A DNA stretch of 64,000 nucleotides from Nonomuraea roseoviolacea subsp. carminata (GTDB taxonomy: Bacteria; Actinomycetota; Actinomycetes; Streptosporangiales; Streptosporangiaceae), in NCBI RefSeq assembly GCF_024172185.1, contig NZ_JAMZEC010000001.1, positions 248,001-312,000 on the forward strand, read 5' to 3'. The notes under the pieces were generated by a model. That model saw only the letters and a program-made list of their open reading frames with translations. It made no database searches and was not told the origin of the DNA. How positions within the stretch are numbered: the stretch's first letter is position 1; each line of letters begins with the position of its first letter. Below, piece by piece: positions 36,989-46,347 of the stretch. A program made the translations under genes and the position numbers.

Positions 36989-38010
36989 GAGGCGTCCAGC
37001 CGGCCGCCCGGCCCGGGGCGGCGGTCGAAGGCGGGGTCGGGGTCGGCGGCCAGGTCTGCTGCCACGATCTCGCGCAGGGGACGCTCGCCGGTCTTCAGGT
37101 AGGCGAGCAGGGCCTCCCTGACGCCCTCGTCGCCGAACCGCTCGCGCACCCCGGGCACCGACGGCCCCTTGTCCACGCCGAACAGCGCGCCGAAGAGAGC
37201 CCTGACCTGATCGGCGGTGAACGACCGGGGCGGTGTCAGCAGCTCCTCCACGGCTGAAGGCTCCGGGTCGGGGGCGGGGGCGGCCTCCAACCAGGTGGTG
37301 GAGCGGCCCGCGGTGGCCAGCCAGCGGCGCAGGTGGCCGATCCGCTCGGCGACGACCGCGGGATCCGCGCCGGCCAGCCTGGACGCGGCGAGCCCGGCGT
37401 CGTAGCAGGTCGCGTGGAGCGCCGCGCACACCTTGGAGAAGGCCGGCGGCTTGACGGGCAGCCGGTCGAGGGGGACGTCGCTGACCCGCTCGACGGCGGC
37501 GCGGGCCTCGGGTGAGCTGCGGGCGGCGGCGACGAGGGCGTCGAAGTCCTTGTACCAGCGCGCCAGCGTGGCCCGGTCGGGCGCGTCGGGGACCGGCTCT
37601 GGTCCGGCCTGCGCGCGTACCCAGCGGACCATGCGGACCGGCATGAACGCCGCCAGCGGATCGCCGTCCGCGTCCGGCCTCTCCGGATCACGGCCGATGT
37701 CCCCCGGCCGCGGACCGTCGGCCGCGGCGGCGGACACCGGGTCGGGGTTCGCCGCCAGCGGTCCACGGCCGCCGTCGCGGCCCGGCGGGGGAAGCCGGTC
37801 CTGCGCGGTGTTCCGGCCCGGCGGGGCAAGCCGGTCCTGCGCGGTGTTCGGCACGGGCGGCGGGCCGGGCCGGAACACCGCGCCGCAGGAGCGGCAGGAG
37901 TAGCGGACCGGCCGCAGGGGCCGCCGGATCAGCGAGGGGTGCGGATGTCCGCACTGCACGCAGGCCGATGCCGCGCCCGCGGCGGAAACGTCCGCGTCAG
38001 AAACGTCCAC
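36985..38010 (-). CDS. Hypothetical protein with N-terminal zinc ribbon, within the glycan operon
   Basis: About 341 residues. A CVQC...CRSC zinc ribbon lies near the N-terminus. A low-complexity region with two copies of NTAQDRL-PPGR follows, then a helical body (LARWYKDFDALVAAARSS, FSKVCAALHATCYDAGLAA, TADQVRALFGALFGVDKG). No family recognised. It overlaps the flippase by four bases and is 17 bp or less after the GNAT gene, so it belongs to the operon. Start GTG 38010 is a choice; TTG 38025 would reach back into the GNAT stop region. A regulatory or assembly role is a guess. Confidence 0.68.
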   Translation of the reverse strand: MDVSDADVSAAGAASACVQCGHPHPSLIRRPLRPVRYSCRSCGAVFRPGPPPVPNTAQDRLAPPGRNTAQDRLPPPGRDGGRGPLAANPDPVSAAAADGPRPGDIGRDPERPDADGDPLAAFMPVRMVRWVRAQAGPEPVPDAPDRATLARWYKDFDALVAAARSSPEARAAVERVSDVPLDRLPVKPPAFSKVCAALHATCYDAGLAASRLAGADPAVVAERIGHLRRWLATAGRSTTWLEAAPAPDPEPSAVEELLTPPRSFTADQVRALFGALFGVDKGPSVPGVRERFGDEGVREALLAYLKTGERPLREIVAADLAADPDPAFDRRPGPGGRLDAS

Positions 38011-38027
38011 GTCAGCAACATCCAAGG

Positions 38028-39047
38028 TCAGAGGGGTACGGCCAGCGCCGACGAGGGGACCAGGTCGGCGCCGAGGGAGCTCTTGGCCTCGGCCTGCCCC
38101 TTGCCGAGGACCAGCCCCGTCTTGCCGGCGGCGACGGCCCACTCGACCATCCGGACGTAGCCGTCGAAGTAGAGGTGCTTGCGCCCGCCGTCCTCCGGCG
38201 TGACGGCGCCCCAGCTCAGGCAGACGGGCCAGCGGGGGTGGTCCAGGATCAGGGACAGGCCGAGGAGCCGCCCCTCGCGGTCGCGGTAGGCGATCGCCAC
38301 GACCTCGTCGCCGCCGACCAGGGCCTCCAGGTACGGCAGCGGCAGGGGCGCGAGGGGGAAGAGCCGGTTGCGGTGCTTGAGGTCGTTGGCGGCGCGCAGG
38401 GCGGCGGCCTCCTCGGCGGTGACGAGCTCGCGGGCGGGACCGACGCCGATCGACAGGCCGGGGTCGGCGGCGAAGCTCCTGGCACGGCGCCTGAGGGATT
38501 CGCGGCGGGCGCGGTCGAGACCGGCGTACCAGCCGTCGAGGCCGGTCCACGGGGTGGCCAGCCGGGCGAGCGGCGCGGTCGGCAGGGTGACCCGGAGCAG
38601 GCCGGGCAGCAGCTCGGGCTCGCCGGGCGACACCTCGCGCCACACGACGCTCCGCCAGCCGGGGCCCAGCTCGCGGCGGACGCCGCGGACGTAGCCGCGC
38701 AGCAACTCGCGCCGCCGTTCCGGTTCGAGGTCGCCGGCGAACCACCATCCCTTCTGGGAGCGGTTGCCGGGCGCGTGGACGTCGAGGATCCCCGCCGGGT
38801 CGCGGCGGGCCGCGGCGTAGACGCCTCTGCTGGGCCGGATGCCGCGCAGGGACGCCGACACGGCGCCGACCGCGACGCCGTCCTTGCGCAGGACCGTCAG
38901 GAGGACGGGGGCCTGGGCCGCCCAGGCGTAGGCCCGCAGCAGGTCGTAGCGCCAGGTGACGCACTGGCCGGCCGCGGTGCGCAGCCGCTCCCAGCCGGCG
39001 GGCTCGGGGTCCTCGCGGGGGTCGAGGATCTGCAGGGTGAGGCTCAT
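38028..39047 (-). CDS. BioF2/FemX-like GNAT acyl- or aminoacyltransferase, copy 1
   Basis: The 339-residue protein shows the double-GNAT layout of the BioF2-like (PF13480-type) and Fem-type transferases: VLLTVLRKDGVAVGAVSASL early, then the C-terminal core LLGLSLILDHPRWPVCLSWGAV, LYFDGYVRMVEWAVAAGKTGLVLGKGQAEAKSSLG. Relatives transfer acyl groups or amino acids to polysaccharide or peptidoglycan precursors. It is clearly paralogous to the upstream gene (shared opening LxILDPxxDPEPxGW and shared ending). The start is ATG 39047, overlapping the upstream stop (ATGA). Confidence 0.78.
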   Translation of the reverse strand: MSLTLQILDPREDPEPAGWERLRTAAGQCVTWRYDLLRAYAWAAQAPVLLTVLRKDGVAVGAVSASLRGIRPSRGVYAAARRDPAGILDVHAPGNRSQKGWWFAGDLEPERRRELLRGYVRGVRRELGPGWRSVVWREVSPGEPELLPGLLRVTLPTAPLARLATPWTGLDGWYAGLDRARRESLRRRARSFAADPGLSIGVGPARELVTAEEAAALRAANDLKHRNRLFPLAPLPLPYLEALVGGDEVVAIAYRDREGRLLGLSLILDHPRWPVCLSWGAVTPEDGGRKHLYFDGYVRMVEWAVAAGKTGLVLGKGQAEAKSSLGADLVPSSALAVPL

Positions 39048-40066
39048 CCCATCGCCCACCGGGGAACGGCGACCAACGCCATCGGGACGTAGTCGAATCC
39101 CAGGGACCGCTTGACGTCGGCCATGCCCCGCCCGCACAGCAACTGCTTCCTGCCCGTCTCGACGGCGGAGCGCACGATGCGGACGTAGCTGTCGAAGTAG
39201 AGGCCCTTCAGGCCGCCCTCCTCGGGGCGCAGGGCCGCCCACGGGCCGTACACGGGCGCGTCCGGATGCTCGTACACGATCGCGAAGGCCAGCAGCCGCT
39301 CCCCCGAACGGTAGGAGATCACGTTGACGTCCTCGCGGCGGAGCAGGGCGGCGAAGTACGCGGCGGGCAGATCGGCGCGGGGGTCGAGGCGCGCGGCCAG
39401 GCGTGCCGTGTGCGTCCGGTTCAGCTCGGCCATCTCGGACGGGTCGAGGTCCGGCCGGGCGGTGCCCTGGTCCACGACCACGCCGGCGGCCTCGGAGATC
39501 CGCCTGCCCTGGCGCCGCAGCTCCTGTCTGCGGCCCTTGGTGAGGGAGCCGAGCCAGCCGTCCACCGACGACCAGCGCAGCGGCATGACCATGCTGCCCG
39601 GCGACTCCCGGACGAACGCGCCCCGGCGGGCGACGAGGGGCAGGCAGGGGCCGGTCACCATGCGGTACAGGGCGCCGGCGAGCCCCCATCCGAGGTGCTC
39701 CCGCGCCGCACGCTCGAACCGCCGCAGCAGCAGCGCCCGGGTCTCCGGCGTGACGTCCTCGGCGAAGTGCCAGGTCGGTCCGTTGGAGTGGGCCGGCAGG
39801 CGGACGTCGAGGAGGATCGGCTCCCGCCTGGGCCGCGGCTGCCGGGTGGAGTTCGGTAATCGCAGGCCGACGCAGACCGCCCCGACCACCCCGGCGACGC
39901 GCGGGCCGTCGCGGAAGACGGCCAGCAGGGGGCGCGCCCATGATCCCTCGGACGACGCGGCGATGACGTCGTAGGCCCAGACGGCGGTCAGGCCCTCGGC
40001 CTGCCGGAAGTCCTCCCAGCCGGGGGGCTCGGGGTCATGGCAGGGGTCCAGCAGTTCCAGGTGCAC
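39044..40066 (-). CDS. BioF2/FemX-like GNAT transferase, copy 2, with a TTA codon
   Basis: The 340-residue paralogue of the next gene has the same domain plan, ending LYFDSYVRIVRSAVETGRKQLLCGRGMADVKRSLGFDYVPMALVAVP. It is the first gene of the five-gene minus operon. Codon 70 is TTA (39857-39859), which in streptomycete-type bacteria depends on the bldA tRNA and usually marks developmental or antibiotic-phase genes. The start is GTG 40066 with GAGGG eight bases upstream; the open frame to 40201 would run into the promoter region. Two diverged copies suggest sequential or alternative transfers to one acceptor. Confidence 0.77.
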   Translation of the reverse strand: MHLELLDPCHDPEPPGWEDFRQAEGLTAVWAYDVIAASSEGSWARPLLAVFRDGPRVAGVVGAVCVGLRLPNSTRQPRPRREPILLDVRLPAHSNGPTWHFAEDVTPETRALLLRRFERAAREHLGWGLAGALYRMVTGPCLPLVARRGAFVRESPGSMVMPLRWSSVDGWLGSLTKGRRQELRRQGRRISEAAGVVVDQGTARPDLDPSEMAELNRTHTARLAARLDPRADLPAAYFAALLRREDVNVISYRSGERLLAFAIVYEHPDAPVYGPWAALRPEEGGLKGLYFDSYVRIVRSAVETGRKQLLCGRGMADVKRSLGFDYVPMALVAVPRWAMG

Positions 40067-40219
40067 GCGATGGCCCTCGATGGCGAAATGATCACAACAT
40101 GGACACGAAGCATTGATTGGACATGATTGTCGCAGAATATGTCTCCAGTGATCACCGTCGTGCGCGTCCGACACCCTTGATGCGCGCCCAAAACCGTGCA
40201 CTCATACTCAAGGGACGGC
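40067..40219. promoter_or_regulatory. Comparatively AT-rich divergent promoter region of the glycan-like cluster
   Basis: The 153 bp between the divergent GNAT and epimerase starts are markedly richer in A and T than the surroundings (for example TGATTGGACATGATTGTCGC and GAATATGTC). They carry several overlapping TGATC/GATCA half-sites, including ATGATCACAACAT on the left and AGTGATCACCG on the right. Promoters for both operons must lie here, and the paired TGATCA elements could be a shared operator. Confidence 0.55.
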
Positions 40220-41218
40220 ATGAAGGTTGGAGTAACCGGCGGAAATGGGTTCATCGGCCGGTATGTGTGCGAGGAACTCGCGTCGCGCGGCCACGTTCCG
40301 CTCGTATTCGATCACAGAGGGCGTGCTGAGCACGACCTGCCCTGGGAGGTCATGCGGGGCGACATTCGTGACGCCACCGCCATGACGGAATTAGCGGCAC
40401 ATTGTGACGCAATCGTACATTTAGCGGCTGTTCTCGGCACTCAGGAGACCATCACCAATCCGCGGCCGGCCGCCGAGACCAATCTCATGGGCGGGCTCAA
40501 CTTCCTGGAGGCCATCGCCCAATACGACCTGCCCGGCGTCTACATCTGCGTCGGCAACCACTGGATGGACAACAGCTATTCCATCTCCAAAACCGCGGTC
40601 GAGCGGTTTGTCCGGATGTTCAACGCCCACCGCGGGACGCGGGTGAACAACGTCCGGGTGGTCAACGCCTACGGCCCCCGCCAGCAGGCCGCGCCGCCGT
40701 TCGCCCCCGGCAAGGTCCGCAAGATCACCCCTGCCGTCGTCTGCCGCGCGCTGAGCGGCCTGCCCGTCGAGCTGTACGGCGGCGGCACCCAGGTCTCCGA
40801 CATGGTCTGGGTGGGGGACGTGGCGCGGGCGCTCGTCGCGGCCCTGGAGGCGGCCGCCGCCGGAGAGGTCCTCGACCACGTCGTCGAGGTGGGCCCCACG
40901 ACGTCGTCCAGCATCCGCGAGGTCGCCGAGCTGATCATCGACCTGTGCGTGGCCCGCGGCTACCCGCGCGTGGACATCGCCGACCTGCCGATGCGGCCCG
41001 GCGAGACGCCGGGCACGGCGGTGACGGCGCAGACCAAGACCCTCCTGTCGGTGGGCATCGACCCCCGTTCGCTCGTCTCCCTCGAAGAGGGCATGGCGCG
41101 GACCGTGGACTGGTTCATCGACAACCGCGGGATCCACTGGGACGTCCCGGGCGCGACGGCCGGCCCGGCGGTCAGCACAGAAGCCGCCCCGGCGACCGGC
41201 ACGGTGGCCGGGGCGTGA
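40220..41218 (+). CDS. NAD-dependent sugar epimerase/dehydratase (extended SDR), with two TTA codons
   Basis: The 332-residue enzyme has the Rossmann motif GVTGGNGFIGRYV, DIRDATAM, VHLAAVLGTQET and the catalytic Tyr-x3-Lys in NSYSISKTAVE, followed by RVVNAYGPRQ and the WVGDVARAL substrate side. It should act on an NDP-sugar. Start is ATG 40220 with AAGGGA upstream. The first third is less GC-rich than its neighbours and contains two in-frame TTA codons (40391-40393 and 40421-40423), consistent with bldA dependence and possible acquisition. Its stop overlaps the ATP-grasp start (GTGA), so sugar formation and ligation are probably coupled. Confidence 0.88.
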   Translation: MKVGVTGGNGFIGRYVCEELASRGHVPLVFDHRGRAEHDLPWEVMRGDIRDATAMTELAAHCDAIVHLAAVLGTQETITNPRPAAETNLMGGLNFLEAIAQYDLPGVYICVGNHWMDNSYSISKTAVERFVRMFNAHRGTRVNNVRVVNAYGPRQQAAPPFAPGKVRKITPAVVCRALSGLPVELYGGGTQVSDMVWVGDVARALVAALEAAAAGEVLDHVVEVGPTTSSSIREVAELIIDLCVARGYPRVDIADLPMRPGETPGTAVTAQTKTLLSVGIDPRSLVSLEEGMARTVDWFIDNRGIHWDVPGATAGPAVSTEAAPATGTVAGA

Positions 41219-42399
41219 AGCGGCTCGTCATCCTGGGCGGCTCGGACGGGACGATCAGTTCCTTCCGGGCCGCCCGGCGGCTCGGCCTGGCCACCGTGTG
41301 CGTCGACATGCGCGCCGACGCCCCGGGGGCGCGCGAGGCCGACGAGTTCCTGCACATCAGCACCCGGGACGTGGAGGCGGTCACGGCCGCGCTCCTCGGC
41401 CGTGACGACGTGGCGGGCGTGCTCGCCCCCGGGACCGACATCAACCTGCCGGCCCTGGTGGAGGTGACGCGACGGCTCGGCCTTCCGTGCGGGCTGTCCG
41501 ACGCCGCCCTGCGGGTGTCGGTGGACAAGGCGTACTTCCGCGAGGTCTGCGCCCGGCTGGGCCTCGGCGGGCCCGCGTACGTCAGCGGCAGCGCCCGCGA
41601 GGTCATGCGCGAGGCCGGGCGGCTCTCCTTCCCCGCGATCGTCAAACCCGTCGACTCCGGGAGCTCCCGGGGGATCACGGTGTGCGCGGACCCGTCCGGG
41701 CTGGCCGGCGCCGTCGAGGCCGCCGCCGCCGTCTCCCCGTCCGCGACGGTGATCGTCGAGGAGCTGGTGGCGGGCCGCGACCTGTGCGGGGAGGCGTTCC
41801 TCCAGGACGGCCGGGTGGCCCTGCTCGGGCTGAGCGACCGCGTGGTGGCGGCGCCGCAGGTCGTCGCCGTCGGCCACGACATGGCGCCCCGCGACGAGAC
41901 GCTGACCGCGGAGGTCACGCGGCAGCTCGAAGCGGTCTGCGCCGAGGTGGGCTACACCGACGGCCCGCTCAACCTCGACCTCTTCGTCACCGGCGACGCC
42001 GTCGTGCTCATCGAGATGGGCGCGCGGATCGGCGGCAACGGCATGGGCGAGGCGCTCGGCCTCATGTACGGGGTGGACACCGTGGCGGCCGCCGTCCTGC
42101 TCGCCATCGGCGAACGCCCGGAGCTGACGCCCCGGTGGAGCCGGCACGCGTCCGTCCGCATGCTGCGCTCCCGGTCGGCGGGCACCCTCCTGGCGCTCGA
42201 CGGGCTGAGCGAGGCGCTGGCGCTGCCCGGCGTGTCCGACGTGGTGGTCACCACCCGGCCGGGCGAGCCGGTCGTGCCGTACACCGAGTGCCGGGCCAAG
42301 CTCGGGTACGTGCTGGCCTCCGGGGATTCGGCCACCGCGGTCGCGGAGGTGCTGGCGGCCGTCGAGGACACGGTCCGGGTCAGCGTCGATGCCCGCTGA
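41215..42399 (+). CDS. ATP-grasp ligase
   Basis: The 394-residue protein has a preATP-grasp Rossmann-like domain (LVILGGSDGTISSFRAARRLGL) followed by an ATP-grasp core: LSFPAIVKPVDSGSSRGI, VIVEELVAGRDLCGEAF, and the metal-binding LNLDLFVTGDAVVLIEMGARIGGNG. These enzymes join a carboxylate to an amine through acyl phosphate; the subgroup resembles amino-acid ligases of biosynthetic clusters. The start is GTG 41215, overlapping the epimerase stop. Beside an epimerase and GNAT transferases, it may attach an amino acid to a sugar or build a short amide; the substrate is not determined. Confidence 0.87.
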   Translation: MKRLVILGGSDGTISSFRAARRLGLATVCVDMRADAPGAREADEFLHISTRDVEAVTAALLGRDDVAGVLAPGTDINLPALVEVTRRLGLPCGLSDAALRVSVDKAYFREVCARLGLGGPAYVSGSAREVMREAGRLSFPAIVKPVDSGSSRGITVCADPSGLAGAVEAAAAVSPSATVIVEELVAGRDLCGEAFLQDGRVALLGLSDRVVAAPQVVAVGHDMAPRDETLTAEVTRQLEAVCAEVGYTDGPLNLDLFVTGDAVVLIEMGARIGGNGMGEALGLMYGVDTVAAAVLLAIGERPELTPRWSRHASVRMLRSRSAGTLLALDGLSEALALPGVSDVVVTTRPGEPVVPYTECRAKLGYVLASGDSATAVAEVLAAVEDTVRVSVDAR

Positions 42400-43315
42400 C
42401 TTCTCGGCACGGCGCTGGGAACGGGCCCGCCGCCGGGTGGTCGCCTCGGCCTTCCTGCGGGTGCCCTTCTACCGCGACCAGTGGGCGGCGGCGGGGCGGG
42501 CCCTGGACGAGCCGGAGCCCACGCCGTCCGCCGCGCTCCCGGGGCAGCTCCATCGCCTGTGCCCGTTCGCGCGGCCGTTCGACCCGTCGCGGGAGCCGTC
42601 GCCGTGGATCGGCGACGGGCGGGACCTGCGGGACGCCCTCGCCGTGGCGGGCGCGCCGCGCCGGGCGCCCGTGCTGGAGGTGCGGCCCGCCATCCTGGAC
42701 CGGCGCACGCTGGCCGGGGGTGCGCTGCCCTGGGGGGACGTGCTGCCCTGGGGCGACGCGCTCTCGTGGGGTGGCGGCCGGCCGTACGGGGTGCTGCTCG
42801 CGCCCGAGGCCAGGGTTGTGGACGAGGCGCGCCGTCGTGCCCTCGACGCCGCCGCGCTCGGCCTGGCGGCCGAGGCGGGCCGGGCGATCGTGGTGGGCGA
42901 ACGGGCCGCCCTGGACGCGGTCCTGCCGCGGCTGGAGGGGGTACGGGTCCACGCCGTCCAACGCGTGTCACTGGGCCAGGCCGTACGGACGGCGCAGGGC
43001 GCGGCGGCGGTGGGCATCGCCGGAGGCGTGGCGGGCGCGCCGGTGGGTGACCCGGCCGGGGTGGGCGCGGTGGTCGCGCACGACCCGCATCTGGGCTATC
43101 TCGCGGCCGTCGCCCCCGGCTGCGGACGGGTGCACCTGCTGTGGCGGCACCTCCACGCCCGCCCGTTCGCGGGGCCCGGCGGCCCGGCGGTGGCGTTCAC
43201 CGCGCTGCGCCGGCGAAGACCCGTGCTGGTCGACGTGGTCCCCGACGACGCCGGGACGCTGACCACCGCGCTCTGCCCCGAGCACGGCACCCCCGTCGTC
43301 ACCTCACCCGCCTAG
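42389..43315 (+). CDS. Unrecognised protein of the ATP-grasp operon
   Basis: The 308-residue protein begins ATG 42389, overlapping the ATP-grasp gene by 11 bp. The N-terminal RRRVVASAFLRVPFYRDQW resembles the opening helix of phenylacetate-CoA-ligase/CapK-like adenylate-forming enzymes, but the AMP-binding motifs of that family are not visible. A WGD repeat (LPWGDVLPWGDALSWGGG) lies centrally, and the C-terminus (RRRRPVLVDVVPDDAGTLTTALCPEHG) looks folded. It may be a reduced relative of CapK proteins. Translation coupling ties it to the ATP-grasp step. Confidence 0.7.
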   Translation: MPADFSARRWERARRRVVASAFLRVPFYRDQWAAAGRALDEPEPTPSAALPGQLHRLCPFARPFDPSREPSPWIGDGRDLRDALAVAGAPRRAPVLEVRPAILDRRTLAGGALPWGDVLPWGDALSWGGGRPYGVLLAPEARVVDEARRRALDAAALGLAAEAGRAIVVGERAALDAVLPRLEGVRVHAVQRVSLGQAVRTAQGAAAVGIAGGVAGAPVGDPAGVGAVVAHDPHLGYLAAVAPGCGRVHLLWRHLHARPFAGPGGPAVAFTALRRRRPVLVDVVPDDAGTLTTALCPEHGTPVVTSPA

Positions 43316-43390
43316 CCCGGCCGGCCGGCCGTCATCCCCTGCCCCGCGCTTCCACCGAGATCCTCCTTCACGACGTACTGACGGGAACCC

Positions 43391-44095
43391 ATGCTGCTCA
43401 CTCCGACCCCGAGGCCGACCACCTCGTTCTGGCGCGACAACGCCGCCGCGCTGCTCATGGGAGCCGTGGCGGTCGCGCTCGCCGGGCTGGTCCGGTTCGT
43501 CATCCCCTACGAGCGGGAGATCACCTCGGCCTGGACCCTCCTGGTCAAGCTGACGCCGCAGATCGCCGCCTGCCTGGCCGTGGCGTGGCTGGACGTGGCG
43601 TGGGCGCGGTGGCTGCGGCTGCACCTGGTGGCGCTGCCCGCGATCTTCCTGGGGTTCCTCTGCTACTTCGTGCCGAAGACGTTCATGACCGCGCTGGACA
43701 TGGTGGACGGCACCGCCGAGTTCGAGGACCTTTACTTGCACGTGGTCGTGTTCGTGCCGTACCTCATCATCGCGCTCGTGCTGGCGTTCCGGGCCGGCGG
43801 CGGCTCGCGGGAGGGCGTGCTGCGGGCCGGGGCGGCCATGACGATCCTGCAGATGTCGGGGCTGGAGGACCTGATGGCGGTCCTGATGAACCGGCGGCTG
43901 GACGGGATCCCCGAGGTCTGGGACTGGGCCCACCACATGACGGTGCGGCTGGGCCATCCGGCGACCCGTGACGAGGCGTACGCGTTCATCGTCGTGCACG
44001 TGGTGCTCGCCGTGCTGGCGCTGGCGCTCCCCCGGCGGTGGTTCGCCGCGCTCGGCCGCCGGCTGCGCCCCGGCCGGGCCCGCCGCGGCGCCTGA
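43391..44095 (+). CDS. Multispanning membrane protein of unknown function
   Basis: The 234-residue protein has about five membrane helices (for example AALLMGAVAVALAGLVRFVI, LHLVALPAIFLGFLCYFV, LHVVVFVPYLIIALVLAF) and an Arg-rich cytosolic C-terminus. It has no transporter signature that I recognise; charged residues within SGLEDLMAVLMNRRLDGIPEVWDWAHHM could form a functional site. It follows the operon by 75 bp in the same direction, so it may or may not belong to it. Start ATG 43391 has ACGGGAA upstream. Confidence 0.75.
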   Translation: MLLTPTPRPTTSFWRDNAAALLMGAVAVALAGLVRFVIPYEREITSAWTLLVKLTPQIAACLAVAWLDVAWARWLRLHLVALPAIFLGFLCYFVPKTFMTALDMVDGTAEFEDLYLHVVVFVPYLIIALVLAFRAGGGSREGVLRAGAAMTILQMSGLEDLMAVLMNRRLDGIPEVWDWAHHMTVRLGHPATRDEAYAFIVVHVVLAVLALALPRRWFAALGRRLRPGRARRGA

Positions 44096-44104
44096 CCGGC
44101 CCCG

Positions 44105-46213
44105 TCAGCTGATCCCGGCCTCCTTCATGTCGCGCAGCTCCCGCTTGAGCTCCTTGATCTCGTCGCGCAGCCGGGCCGCCACCTCGAACTGCAGGTCGGC
44201 GGCCGCCTGGTGCATCTGCTCGGTCAGCGACTCGATCAGCGACTCCATCTGCGCCCGCGGCATCTCGCCCGCGATGGCCTTGGCGTGCTGGCCGGCCTGC
44301 TTGGCGGCGAAGCCGGGCACCGGCGCCTTGCCGCGCGACTGCTGCCGCCCGCCGCCCATGAGCTGCTGGGTGTCGGCGTCCTCGCGCTGCAGCGAGTCGA
44401 GGATGTCGGCGATCTTCTTGCGCAGCGGCTGCGGGTCGATGCCGTTGGCCTGGTTGTAGGCGACCTGCTTGGCCCGGCGCCGGTTGGTCTCGTCGATGGC
44501 CCGCTCCATCGACGGCGTGATCTTGTCGGCGTACATGTGGACCTGGCCCGAGACGTTGCGGGCCGCGCGGCCGATCGTCTGGATGAGCGAGGTCTCCGAG
44601 CGCAGGAAGCCCTCCTTGTCGGCGTCGAGGATGGCCACCAGCGACACCTCGGGCAGGTCGAGGCCCTCACGCAGCAGGTTGATGCCGACGAGCACGTCGA
44701 ACTCGCCGGTGCGCAGCTCGCGCAGCAGCTCGATACGGCGCAGCGTGTCGACCTCGCTGTGCAGGTAGCGCACCCGGATGCCGAGCTCCAGGAGGTAGTC
44801 GGTGAGGTCCTCGGCCATCTTCTTGGTCAGCGTGGTGACCAGGGCGCGCTCGTCGCGCTCGGCCCGCTCGCGGATCTCGTGGACCAGGTCGTCGATCTGC
44901 CCCTTGGTGGGCTTGACGACCACCTCGGGGTCGACCAGGCCGGTGGGGCGGATGACCTGCTCGACGACGTCGCCCTTGACCCGGCCCAGCTCGTACGGGC
45001 CGGGCGTGGCCGACAGGTAGACGGTCTGGCCGATGCGCTCCAGGAACTCCTCCCACTTCAGCGGCCGGTTGTCGAGCGCGGACGGCAGCCGGAAGCCGTG
45101 CTCGACCAGGGTGCGCTTGCGGGAGGCGTCGCCCTCGTACATGGCGCCGATCTGCGGCACCGTCTGGTGCGACTCGTCGAGGACGAGCAGGAAGTCCTCG
45201 GGGAAGTAGTCGAGCAGCGTGTTGGGGGCGCTGCCGGGCTCGCGGCCGTCCATGTGCCGCGAGTAGTTCTCGATGCCGGAGCAGGTGCCGATCTGCCGCA
45301 TCATCTCGATGTCGTACGTGGTGCGCATGCGCAGCCGCTGCGCCTCCAGCAGCTTGCCCTGGCGCTCCAGCTCGGCGAGCCGGTCGGACAGCTCGGCCTC
45401 GATGCCGCGCACGGCCGCCGTCATGCGCTCCTCGCCCGCGACGTAGTGGGAGGCGGGGAAGATGTAGAGCTCCTCGTCCTCCGTGATGACCTCGCCGGTC
45501 AGCGGGTGCATGGTGGACAGCTTCTCGATCTCGTCGCCGAACATCTCGATGCGGACGGCGAGCTCCTCGTACTTCGGGATGATCTCGATCGTGTCGCCGC
45601 GCACCCGGAAGGTGCCCCGCGTGAAGGCGAGGTCGTTGCGGGTGTACTGCATGTCGACGAGGCGGCGCAGCAGCCGGTCGCGGTCGATGTCCATGCAGAC
45701 GCGCAGCCGGGTCATGCGGTCGACGTACTCCTGCGGCGTGCCCAGGCCGTAGATGCAGGACACCGAGGCGACCACGATGGTGTCGCGGCGGGTGAGCAGG
45801 GAGTTGGTGGCCGAGTGGCGCAGCCGCTCGACCTCGTCGTTGATCGAGGAGTCCTTCTCGATGTAGGTGTCGCTCTGCGGGACGTACGCCTCGGGCTGGT
45901 AGTAGTCGTAGTACGACACGAAGTACTCGACGGCGTTGTTGGGCAGCATCTCGCGCAGCTCGTTGGCGAACTGGGCGGCCAGCGTCTTGTTGGGCTGCAT
46001 GATGAGCGCGGGGCGCTGCAGCCGCTCGATCAGCCACGCGATGGTGGCGGTCTTGCCCGTGCCCGTGGCGCCCAGCAGCACGCTGTCCTTGGCCCCGGCC
46101 GTGACGCGGCGCTCCAGCTCGGCGATGGCCGTCGGCTGGTCGCCCGAAGGAGTCATCTCGGTGACGACCTCGAAGGGCGCCACCTTCCGCTGCAAATCAG
46201 TGACCGGTCGCAT
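44105..46213 (-). CDS. uvrB: UvrABC excinuclease subunit B
   Basis: The 702-residue DNA-repair helicase-like protein verifies lesions for nucleotide excision repair. It shows Walker [14 protein letters not shown], the beta-hairpin [21 protein letters not shown], Walker [10 protein letters not shown], helicase motif TIGRAARN and the C-terminal UVR domain that binds UvrC ([28 protein letters not shown]). Length is standard. Start ATG 46213 begins [17 protein letters not shown], as in homologues. It converges with the membrane-protein gene 9 bp away and is divergent from the SPFH operon. Confidence 0.97.
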   Translation of the reverse strand: MRPVTDLQRKVAPFEVVTEMTPSGDQPTAIAELERRVTAGAKDSVLLGATGTGKTATIAWLIERLQRPALIMQPNKTLAAQFANELREMLPNNAVEYFVSYYDYYQPEAYVPQSDTYIEKDSSINDEVERLRHSATNSLLTRRDTIVVASVSCIYGLGTPQEYVDRMTRLRVCMDIDRDRLLRRLVDMQYTRNDLAFTRGTFRVRGDTIEIIPKYEELAVRIEMFGDEIEKLSTMHPLTGEVITEDEELYIFPASHYVAGEERMTAAVRGIEAELSDRLAELERQGKLLEAQRLRMRTTYDIEMMRQIGTCSGIENYSRHMDGREPGSAPNTLLDYFPEDFLLVLDESHQTVPQIGAMYEGDASRKRTLVEHGFRLPSALDNRPLKWEEFLERIGQTVYLSATPGPYELGRVKGDVVEQVIRPTGLVDPEVVVKPTKGQIDDLVHEIRERAERDERALVTTLTKKMAEDLTDYLLELGIRVRYLHSEVDTLRRIELLRELRTGEFDVLVGINLLREGLDLPEVSLVAILDADKEGFLRSETSLIQTIGRAARNVSGQVHMYADKITPSMERAIDETNRRRAKQVAYNQANGIDPQPLRKKIADILDSLQREDADTQQLMGGGRQQSRGKAPVPGFAAKQAGQHAKAIAGEMPRAQMESLIESLTEQMHQAAADLQFEVAARLRDEIKELKRELRDMKEAGIS

Positions 46214-46347
46214 GCTGCCCACTGTAGGTCGCGCCACCGACAGAACCGCCACGCGGCCTGCCCCGGCGTACGGGGGCCGCGCTGCAAGCGAATAGCAAGT
46301 CGTACCCGATACGGTCGAAACCGCCTGTAGCGGAAAAGGAAGGTGCT

